64,000 nucleotides of DNA from CAYTAU01 sp964442075 (GTDB lineage: Bacteria > Bacteroidota > Bacteroidia > Bacteroidales > CAYTAU01): assembly GCA_964442075.1 (NCBI GenBank), contig CAYTWH010000002.1, forward strand, positions 117,918 to 181,917, written 5' to 3'. Positions 7,777 to 15,700 of this stretch are shown piece by piece. Each line of letters starts with the position of its first letter. Position 1 is the stretch's first letter. The translations under genes and the position numbers were made by a program. The notes beneath the pieces were generated by a model. That model was not told where the DNA came from, did no database searches, and was given only the letters and a program-made list of their open reading frames with translations.

Positions 7777-8061
7777 ATGAAAAAACTATTACTTCTTATA
7801 GTAGGAATAGGAATGTCCTGTATTTTTTCTTATGCCCAATCTGGTATTAATACATCAAAGAACTCTAATAATGCCAAATATCAAAAAGTAATCTCCAAAG
7901 AAAGTATTCCTTATACAAATAACACAAATAAAGAAAAAACTCAAGCTATTGACACTACAAATAAATTAATAACAATTGAAGGAGACCCTCATCCAAATCA
8001 AAATACTAATGAACGGGGAAAAATATTATTGATCGTAAAAACTCTAAATCGAAAGCTATAA
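7777..8061 (+). CDS. Small secreted protein, upstream part of a frameshifted gene
   Basis: The 94-aa frame begins with a clear signal peptide (MKKLLLLIVGIGMSCIFSYAQS). A polar, low-complexity segment rich in Asn, Lys and Thr follows. The last ten codons (ILLIVKTLNRKL) lack this character, while the -1 frame immediately continues with coding-like sequence to 8276. The probable full product is therefore about 166 aa, joined either by a -1 frameshift at G-GGA-AAA (8016-8022) or after correcting an indel in the GGGG/AAAAA run. It lies directly upstream of the T9SS protein at 8279 and probably shares its transcript. Confidence 0.65.
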   Translation: MKKLLLLIVGIGMSCIFSYAQSGINTSKNSNNAKYQKVISKESIPYTNNTNKEKTQAIDTTNKLITIEGDPHPNQNTNERGKILLIVKTLNRKL

Positions 8062-8276
8062 TTAATTTTAAGGAGAAGAATATAGAAATTTCAAACTATC
8101 CTGATCGACCAAAATTTATTGATACTGGCAATTACGAGTTAGATGTAAAAAACTATGAAAATGCCAAATTAGAATGGATTAAAAATAATCCGGAAGAATA
8201 CAAAAAAATTAAAGAAACCAAAAGAACCTCTGAAGAAATTGAGAAAGATAATCTTTTAAAATATAAGGAGGATTAA
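8022..8276 (+). pseudogene. Downstream frame of the same gene, entered by -1 shift
   Basis: From 8022 the -1 frame reads NIIDRKNSKSKAIINFKEKN, then YPDRPKFIDTGNYELDV, KNYENAKLEWIKNNPEEYKK and ends KYKED-stop at 8276. The pattern PKFIDTGN...Y..AK.EW resembles the C-terminus of a widespread small Bacteroidota family. An in-frame TGA at 8010 shows that the crossover must happen between 8013 and 8031. No start codon or separate ribosome binding site is evident, so this is not an independent gene. Confidence 0.65.
8265..8271 (+). promoter_or_regulatory. Perfect Shine-Dalgarno AAGGAGG
   Basis: AAGGAGG lies 7 nt before the ATG at 8279 and overlaps the last codons of the preceding frame. Most genes in this window have no such motif, in line with weak Shine-Dalgarno use in Bacteroidota, so this site decides the start. 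Confidence 0.7.
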
Positions 8277-8278
8277 CT

Positions 8279-10270
8279 ATGAAAATGATATTACATACCA
8301 TAAAAACGAAAACAAAAGTTAGTTTTACTATGTTTTCAATATTGCTTGTATTAGCTTTTGGTTTTCTCTCTACTAATTTATCTGCTCAATCGTGTACTCA
8401 ATGTGCTCCGCTAACAAGCGGAGAAGATTGTAATTATTTTTTCACACCTCTTATAACTATTAATTGTGCACCAGTTGGTGCAATTATAACACAGGTTGAT
8501 ATCACAATGAGTATAGGTGGAGTTTGTCCTGGTTGGTATAAAATAGACTTATGGACAAATGGTGCATATTATGGCTCCGGCTGTGATGGAACTTATACAT
8601 TTCATGATTGGGATGGGCAATTAGCAAATGATCAAACATTTCGAATACGTGCCCGGGATACTGATGCTTGGTGTGATGATGTAACATTATACTTATGTGT
8701 AACAGTTTATTACACTTCTCCATCACCACCTACTTGTACAGATGGTATTATGAATCAAGATGAAACTGGTATTGATTGCGGTGGTGCAACTTGTCCAGCT
8801 TGTCCAGCTTGTAGCGATAATGGGCCTTGGTTTCACCCAACTACAAATATTGCAGGTGAGTATGTTGGCTCTTGCCAGGTAGCTACTTGCTCTGGAACCT
8901 ATTATGATGATGGTGGTGCAGGAGGCAATTATTCAAACAATATAAATAATATTTATAGGATTTTCTGTCCCGATCAAGCAGGTATGTGTCTAACTGCAAC
9001 ATTTTCTTCATTCAGTACTGAAGCAGGATGGGATATTTTTACAGTAACTAATGGTTCTACACAAAACAGTCCTATTCTTTGGTCTGGTTCTGGAACTGGT
9101 GCTATTGGTCCATTTACTGGAACAATAAATGGATGTTTAGGTTTTAGATTTGCATCAGATGGTTCGGTTACTATGCCAGGATGGGCAGCAACATTTAGCA
9201 GTGCTCCATGTGCTGGAGGTCCTAATGGAACAGATAACAACGATTGTTCAACATTTACTCAACTTTGTGATAATACACCAGTAGCTAGCAATAGTACAGG
9301 CCCTGGAATAAGTGCAGAAGGCTGCGATGGTGTTGGATGCCCTGCAGGAGGAGAAAATTATAGCAACTGGTATGCCGTTACATTTACTACATCAGGAACT
9401 TTTACTTTTACCATTGTTCCTACAGTTGGAACTGATGATTATGACTATGCACTTTTTGGTCCTACCACTGATTGCACAAATTTAAATGCTGTAAAAATCC
9501 GTTGTAGTGATTCTTACCTCTTGGGTAATACTGGTCTGCAAAATGGTGCAGGTGATAATACTGAAGATGTAACTGGAGATAAATTTACTGAAGATGTAAA
9601 TGTTTTAGCAGGAGAGATATATTTTATTATGGTAGATAAATGGACTCCAACTGGTTCTGGATATACACTTAATTTTGGAGGGTCTGCTACAATGAGCTGT
9701 ACTCCAATAGCTCTACCAGTTGAACTATTATCATTTGATGCAAATTATAATGTAGACAAAAAGAATGTAGATTTAGTCTGGACAACTGCAAGTGAGACTA
9801 ATAATGACTATTTTGAAGTTCAACATTCTGCGGATGGTTTTAATTTTGAAAAAATAGATGTTGTTAAAGGAATAGGAAACAGCTCTTCTCCACAATCATA
9901 TATCTCAATTGACAATAATCCTTTAGTTGGTGTAATGAATTATTACAGACTAAAACAAGTTGATTTTGATGGAAGATTTAAATATTCTGATATGGTGGCA
10001 GTAGCAATTCAAGAAGCACAATCACAACTAAAAGTATATCCAAATCCTGCAAACGAAACAGTTAATATTTCATTTTACTCTAGCTTTGATGAAGAATGCA
10101 GACTAAATATTTATGATTATACTGGCAACATAAAATTATCTACAAATATTAAATCATTAAAAGGAGATAATAAATTTTCTATTGACTTAAGCAAATTACC
10201 ATCTGGAGTTTATTTTATCACAGTTCAAGGTAAAAAAGGAATTAATAAATCGAGTTTTATAAAAGAGTAA
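8279..10270 (+). CDS. Large T9SS-secreted, cysteine-rich multidomain protein
   Basis: The 663-residue protein has a long signal peptide ending STNLSAQS. It then has a Cys-rich beta domain, the motif CTDGIMNQDETGIDCGG (about residue 157) seen in many Bacteroidota surface proteins, and a CUB-like segment (DNGPWFHPTTN ... GWDIFTVTNGS). A pre-peptidase-like beta domain (FTFTIVPTVGTDDYDYALFGP) precedes the type A T9SS sorting tail (YPNPANETVNISF, ending GINKSSFIKE). It is probably exported by the T9SS and surface-exposed; the binding target is unknown. It is followed in the same frame, beyond the stop, by a second sorting tail remnant. Confidence 0.85.
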   Translation: MKMILHTIKTKTKVSFTMFSILLVLAFGFLSTNLSAQSCTQCAPLTSGEDCNYFFTPLITINCAPVGAIITQVDITMSIGGVCPGWYKIDLWTNGAYYGSGCDGTYTFHDWDGQLANDQTFRIRARDTDAWCDDVTLYLCVTVYYTSPSPPTCTDGIMNQDETGIDCGGATCPACPACSDNGPWFHPTTNIAGEYVGSCQVATCSGTYYDDGGAGGNYSNNINNIYRIFCPDQAGMCLTATFSSFSTEAGWDIFTVTNGSTQNSPILWSGSGTGAIGPFTGTINGCLGFRFASDGSVTMPGWAATFSSAPCAGGPNGTDNNDCSTFTQLCDNTPVASNSTGPGISAEGCDGVGCPAGGENYSNWYAVTFTTSGTFTFTIVPTVGTDDYDYALFGPTTDCTNLNAVKIRCSDSYLLGNTGLQNGAGDNTEDVTGDKFTEDVNVLAGEIYFIMVDKWTPTGSGYTLNFGGSATMSCTPIALPVELLSFDANYNVDKKNVDLVWTTASETNNDYFEVQHSADGFNFEKIDVVKGIGNSSSPQSYISIDNNPLVGVMNYYRLKQVDFDGRFKYSDMVAVAIQEAQSQLKVYPNPANETVNISFYSSFDEECRLNIYDYTGNIKLSTNIKSLKGDNKFSIDLSKLPSGVYFITVQGKKGINKSSFIKE

Positions 10271-10573
10271 TATTTTTATTTTGAGATTATTTCTGCAAAT
10301 TGCAGTACAAATAGTGAGTCTGATGATATTTTCATATACAACTCACCCTATAGCGATGAAATTTCAATTACTCTAAAAGGAGATTTACAAACTACATATT
10401 ATGTGTCGTTTATTGATCAAATAGGGAGAACTATTATTCAGAAAAAAATTAATTTTTATCCTGAAAATAACAAATTTATAATTAATAAATCAGGCTTAAG
10501 TGCCGGAGTTTATAATGTTGTTCTTCGTTCAAAAGATAATGTAATTACAAAGCAAGTAGTGATTTGTAGATAA
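10271..10573 (+). pseudogene. Second, orphan T9SS tail in frame after the stop
   Basis: The frame of the preceding gene continues past its TAA without another stop to 10573. It encodes about 100 residues: IFIYNSPYSDEISITL, DQIGRTIIQKKINFYPEN, INKSGLSAGVYNVVLRS and QVVICR. This is a complete T9SS type A tail that differs from the functional tail just before it but is closely related to the fragment at 6601-6741. No start codon is credible. It looks like the residue of a deleted neighbouring gene or of tail exchange by recombination. Confidence 0.8.
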
Positions 10574-10869
10574 AAGTTTCTAAAAACATTTCGAATAATT
10601 AAGGTATTCCTATTTTTAGTGTTGCAACTCTTTGTAAAAAATCCCCTATGGTTTTATAAACAGGAATCAATAAAATTAGTTGCAATAATATAAAGCAAAG
10701 ATCTAATTTAACTTGGATGCTCCTGACTGACAACGAATGTGAAATGCGTTGACTTGGCAAAATTGCGAGCCATGCGTAGGCGTGAATAAAGAAAACAGCT
10801 AAATTTTCTTATAAGAGGTAGTCCTTGTTGTTAGAAAATTCTGTTTTTTTTAGAGTGGGTTGAAGCATA

Positions 10870-10912
10870 ATTTTGTCTTGATTTTTTGGTTCGTTTTGTT
10901 TCAAGACAAAAT
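10870..10912. repeat. 12-bp inverted repeat
   Basis: ATTTTGTCTTGA (10870-10881) is perfectly complementary to TCAAGACAAAAT (10901-10912), with a 19-nt T-rich loop. The function is unknown; it could be an operator, a terminator-like structure or an end of a vanished element. Confidence 0.6.
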
Positions 10913-10999
10913 GAACATAAGCTATATTTATCGGCTAAATTTCACTGTTATTATAAAAACATGTTAAAAATAACAAGGTGGTATCTAAATTTTGTAAAT

Positions 11000-11038
11000 A
11001 AAAAAAAGCTTGTTCAATAAATGAACAAGCTTTTTTTT
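11000..11038. terminator. Bidirectional intrinsic terminator
   Basis: A 17-bp perfect stem, eight A and GCTTGTTCA (11000-11016) against TGAACAAGC and eight T (11022-11038), has a 5-nt loop. It works as an intrinsic terminator in both directions and ends the minus-strand DUF2795 transcript. Confidence 0.9.
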
Positions 11039-11055
11039 AACATAATTTTTAAGGT

Positions 11056-11277
11056 TTAATACTCATCTTCATTAAAGAAGAAATCATCTTTACTCGGATA
11101 ATCAGGCCAAATATCTATTATACTATCATAGGCTTCGCCTTCATCTTCTATTTCCTGTAAATTTTCTATTACTTCTAATGGAGCTCCCGACCTAATCGCA
11201 TAATCAATTAATTCATCTTTTGTTGCCGGCCATGGTGCATCCTCTAATTTTGAAGCTAATTCAAGTGTCCAATACAT
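11056..11277 (-). CDS. DUF2795 domain protein, 73 aa
   Basis: This small acidic cytoplasmic protein contains WTLELASKLEDAPWPATKDEL followed by IDYAIRSGAPLEVIENLQEI, the characteristic DUF2795 pattern, and ends in an acidic tail (IWPDYPSKDDFFFNEDEY). It is conserved as a single small gene in Bacteroidota; its molecular function is not known. The length fits the family and the stop is followed at once by an intrinsic terminator. Confidence 0.85.
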   Translation of the reverse strand: MYWTLELASKLEDAPWPATKDELIDYAIRSGAPLEVIENLQEIEDEGEAYDSIIDIWPDYPSKDDFFFNEDEY

Positions 11278-11356
11278 AACACAATCTATTTTACAAATTC
11301 ATATTTATTTAAAAAGTTTGCGAATATAATACAAAAATATTTAATTACAAATAAGC

Positions 11357-11911
11357 TTACAAAAGAATTTCTTTTATGTTAAAATCTTTTGATAACTTCC
11401 TGGAAAACACGAATAAAAAATCAGAAAGGCGGTTTAAATATTTAATAATATTGTTGTCAATTTCATAATTTTGGGCAAGATATACAACTCTTCTTTCTGC
11501 TCGCCTGCAAATATTTCTTGCAATATGACAAATTGAGACGGAAATATGTCCTCCGGGAACAATAAATAACTTTAATTCCGGCAATGAGCTTTCAATAATG
11601 TCTATTTCTTTCTCAAGATATTCAATATCATTTTCTTTTAATTTGGGTAACTTATCATTACCATCTTCTGTGTTAGTTGCCAATATTGAAGCACAAATCA
11701 TTAGATTTTTCTGAATTGTTATTAATATATTTTTTGAATTTTCATCAATATCCTGATCTCGCAACAAACCAATATAAGATATCAATTCATCAATTGTTCC
11801 ATAAGCCTCTATCCTATCGTGATATTTTGGCACTCTTTTGCCGCCAATTAATGAGGTTTGTCCTTTATCGCCCCCCTTTGTGTATATTTTACAATCTTTT
11901 TTATTACTCAT
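11357..11911 (-). CDS. PduO-type cob(I)alamin adenosyltransferase
   Basis: This enzyme transfers the adenosyl group of ATP to cob(I)alamin to make coenzyme B12. The family motifs are clear: YTKGGDKGQTSL at the N-terminus (ATP binding), then HDRIEAYGTIDELISYIGLL, and C-terminal RNICRRAERRVV. The start at 11911 (MSNKKD) is preferred over the longer frame beginning at 11953 because it immediately precedes the conserved YTKGG segment. It overlaps the end of the upstream ABC ATPase gene by 8 bp (ATGAGTAA), which suggests translational coupling. Confidence 0.9.
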   Translation of the reverse strand: MSNKKDCKIYTKGGDKGQTSLIGGKRVPKYHDRIEAYGTIDELISYIGLLRDQDIDENSKNILITIQKNLMICASILATNTEDGNDKLPKLKENDIEYLEKEIDIIESSLPELKLFIVPGGHISVSICHIARNICRRAERRVVYLAQNYEIDNNIIKYLNRLSDFLFVFSRKLSKDFNIKEILL

Positions 11912-12614
11912 CACTAATATTTTTTTGTTCCTTATTTTTTTCATCCGATGCAACTTTTCCGTCCATCAATCTAATAATTCTTCCTGCATATTTTGCAATA
12001 TCTTCCTCATGTGTAACAACAATTATTGTGTTTCCACTTTTATTAATATCATTAAATAAACGCATAATTTCTACAGATGTTTTCGAATCTAGATTTCCTG
12101 TTGGCTCATCTGCCAAAATAATAGAAGGGTTATTAACCAAAGCCCTTGCAACAGAAACTCTTTGTCGTTGTCCTCCCGATAATTCGCTGGGTCTGTGTGT
12201 CATTCTATCTGCCAAACCAACATCATAAAGAACTTTTTCTGCCCTTTCTATTCGTTTATTTTTTGTAATACCTGAATATATAAGAGGCAACATTACATTT
12301 TCTAAAGCAGTAAATCGTGGCAACAAATTAAATGTTTGAAAAATAAAGCCAATTTCTTTATTTCGTATTTCAGCTAATTTATTATCTGTCATACCACTAA
12401 CGTCTGCATGATTTAACATATATTGTCCCGAAGTAGGTGTATCCAAACAACCAATAATATTCATCATGGTAGATTTACCGGAACCGGAAGGCCCCATAAT
12501 AGCAACATATTCATTTCTGGAAATATCAATAGAAACAGAATTTAGTGCACGAACTATTTGTGTGCCCATTACATAGCGCTTAATAATTTTATTAAATGTA
12601 ATAATAGTTTCCAT
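11904..12614 (-). CDS. ABC transporter ATP-binding protein, MacB/LolD type
   Basis: The cytoplasmic ATPase has 236 aa and all the hallmarks: Walker A GPSGSGKST (about residues 41-49), the Q-loop in FQTFNLLP, the signature LSGGQRQRVSVARAL, Walker B IILADEPTG and the switch His in VVTHEE. The sequence belongs to the LolD/MacB/FtsE-like group, which drives lipoprotein or peptide export, but no permease gene is adjacent, so its partner lies elsewhere. It precedes and overlaps the adenosyltransferase gene. The charged C-terminal tail after DGKVASDEK looks unconserved. Confidence 0.9.
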   Translation of the reverse strand: METIITFNKIIKRYVMGTQIVRALNSVSIDISRNEYVAIMGPSGSGKSTMMNIIGCLDTPTSGQYMLNHADVSGMTDNKLAEIRNKEIGFIFQTFNLLPRFTALENVMLPLIYSGITKNKRIERAEKVLYDVGLADRMTHRPSELSGGQRQRVSVARALVNNPSIILADEPTGNLDSKTSVEIMRLFNDINKSGNTIIVVTHEEDIAKYAGRIIRLMDGKVASDEKNKEQKNISDE

Positions 12615-12662
12615 TCCCTAAAATTTTCACGAAAGTACAATGATTATTTCAAATATATAAAA

Positions 12663-12690
12663 AAACACCAACAGTATTTTGTTGGTGTTT
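12663..12690 (-). terminator. Intrinsic terminator of the macroglobulin gene
   Basis: A 10-bp stem (AAACACCAAC, 12663-12672, with GTTGGTGTTT, 12681-12690) has an 8-nt loop. Read on the minus strand it ends in a run of T, which fits termination of the gene ending at 12710. Confidence 0.85.
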
Positions 12691-12709
12691 CTCAAATTCT
12701 CATAATTTA

Positions 12710-15700
12710 CTACATTCCTGATTTTACTACCTCTACCCATTTACCTGCTTTTCGGGCATTAATGGTAGCGTCGTACATAGCTTCGCAGGAAACTACAGGT
12801 AGATAATATTTACCCACATAACTTGCATTTAGCAATACACGGAAAGTTTTAGTTCTACTTCTGTTAATATCAAAATATGTATAAACTCTATCGTCTCTAA
12901 TATCGAGATATTTTGGGACACTTACCACTTTATAATTTCCAACATCAAGCATACGGGTATTAATTATTTCCCATCCCGACGGGAATATCTGTGTTAATGC
13001 CATTTCTTTGTAATTAGCACTTATGCCGGGATGTGTAATTTTTACTTCTGCCATAAAATCGGTTCCTTGTACAATGCTTGTTGGATCAATTGATGAGCCA
13101 TCCATATACATATATTTTACAGAAATTTTAAGATCACTTTCGGAATCTGTTTCGTTACCTGCAAGCGGAACACCTTCCAGAATAATTCTTGCATAAAGCA
13201 TTCCTGTACTGGTATTTTTCATTGTCAACTGTTTTGCACTTGCTCCTTTTATTTTAAGGTCTGATTGTGAAACAGGACTTTGCGAAACAATATTTATTGC
13301 CTTGTTTTCACCAATTTTATAAGTATATTTCAGACTGCTTGATGTAACATTTTTGTCAACATATTTTGATATTGCTACAAGAGAATATGCTGTGGTTTGT
13401 GTGCTATACCAACGTTCGCTTGCTAAATCGGCAGAAATTTCTTTCAACAATTTGAATGCCAGTTCACGTTTTTTCAGCGACACCAAAGTTTCTAACACCA
13501 TAGCTTTATCTCTTATTGATGAGCCAAAAGTATATGACAACTCGTAATATTCTTTAAAATCGGTTGATAAACCTGTTATCATTTTCAATGCTGTTTTTTC
13601 TTTTCCTGCTAACTGATACGCTGCTGCCAATCGCCATTTGGCCTCGTTTGAAAGATTTGATTTTTCTTTCAATCTGTTCATAGCACCAATTACGGGTTTA
13701 TCTGCCAAAGCGAGTGTGTACAGACGATATGCCTGCATTAAATGAGAACGCTTGCCATCGTCGGTCCAGGAATTTGCTTTTGTTTTTTGATATTTAATCC
13801 ACTTTTTCAAAAATCCTGAAGAAACAGTGTAGCCTTTTTTGTCGGCTTCTACCAAAAAGTGTCCGGCATAATTCGTTCCCCACTCGCTTGTGCTACTACC
13901 TCCCGGCCAGTAACTTAATCCGCCATTAAACATCTGAAACGATTGAAGTTTTTTAATTGCATATTTAATATTTCTCGAAACATCTTTTTTCTGCGTTGAT
14001 GTTAAATCAACAAGTTTGTCGAGAAACAATTGTGGAAACGCAGACGATGTAACCTGCTCAACACATCCATGCGGATATTTTATTAGATATTTTAATCGTT
14101 TCTCAAGATTTAAAGGAGGAATTGAAGAAATTTCAAGAACTCCCTTATTTGTTCCGGTTATTCCAACAGGAGTGAATGTTTCAGTCCATGTTTGTCCCGG
14201 TTCAATAATTTTTGAAATTACATCAGTAACTCTCGGATTTGGATTTCTAACATCTAACTCTATATCAAAAGAAGCTTTTTCCTTACCTGATGTTGCAATT
14301 ATTTCAACTCTTGCAATTCCCAGTTTAGGTTGAACTACAAGTTCAAATTCAACATAATCATCTCCAGGTTCAGTAAACTTCAATGTTTTTTGGCTTCCGC
14401 CAACAACTTTTAAATATTTGTTTGTTTTTACCTGAATACTTACGTTTTTAACATGATTTTCCATAGCAAAAACATTTACAGGCAATTTCACTGTCTCGCC
14501 TGGTCCAAGTACTCTTGGCAAAGTTCCAAGTATCATCAATGGTTTTCTTACGGGTGTTGTTTTATCTACAGAGCCATAAGCTTTGTCATGTCCGGCTATT
14601 ACCATGGTTCTGACAGAACCAATATATTTAGGAATTTCTATTGTATGTTTGTTTTCTCCTCCTTTTAGATGAAATGGTCCTAAAAATTTAACCATAGGCT
14701 TAAAGCGATTTGCTTTTTTACCACTTTCGCCACCTTCATCCATGCCTCCACCAATTGAAAGAATTCTTTCAAGTTCTCCGCCATAAGCTCCAATTACCCA
14801 ATCGTAAATATCCCATGTTTTTACTCCAAGTGCTTCTTTTGCATAAAAATGGTTCCAGGGGTCAGGTGTTTGGAAACGAGTTAGATCAAGTAAGCCTTCA
14901 TCAACCATAGCAATGGTATAAGTCATTTTCTGATTATTTTTCTCGCTAACTTTAATAGTAACCGTTTCTTCCGATTGCAATACATCCGGCATTTTTAAAA
15001 CAGGTTCAAGATGAGTACTCGGGTCTTCAACAGTAACAGGTAAAATACCATACATTCTAATAGGTAAGTCGTTTGCTGTTTGAGCATGTGGCTGCAACAT
15101 TGTAACATTTACATAAATGTTTGGTGTCATTTCCTTTGTTGCAGTAAAAGAAAATTTTGTTTCATCTTTTTGCGTTTCCACCCAGTGCGTTTCTATTACT
15201 TTTGAGCCGGTTTCAATACTAATTAATGCTCTACCACCTGCGCTTGACGGAATTGTTAAATTAATTTTTTCACCAACACTATACTTATCATTATCAGATG
15301 TAAATGATAGCATGGTGGCTCCGCCTGGATTATCTTTCTGCTCTCTTCCTGCCCATCCCGGCCAATCTATATAAATAGTTTTTGATGTAGAATGTCCTGT
15401 AGTCAGGTCATGGGCACGCACAAGATATCGTCCCCAATCAGGGTAATTAATTCTCACTTTCCAACTTGCTTTACCATTCGATGATGTTATTGTTTTTCGT
15501 TCTAAAGGTTGAACATACGACCTTCCACTGTATTTTGATAAATTATCATAAGATTGCTCCCACCACCATCTCCAGTCAATCTTATAAAATGTCATTTCTA
15601 TTCTATGACTTTCTTTTACCAATTTACCATTTTCGTCAACAGTTACCAACTTAATAGTATGTGTTGTATCTGTCAATAACATTTTTCTCGCTTTATCTCC

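Larger units (their letters stand above)
10574..11055. other. 480-bp non-coding spacer with two hairpins
   Basis: I see no gene here. The first part (10700-10800) has a higher GC content and short inverted repeats such as CAACG/CGTTG and could be a decayed insertion, but nothing recognisable remains. A hairpin (10870-10912) and a bidirectional terminator (11000-11038) occupy the second half. Confidence 0.6.

Noticed and set aside
10700..10840. Possible degenerate attC or insertion sequence with CAACG/CGTTG
   Set aside because: Only 5-bp arms and no core or transposase remnant could be found.
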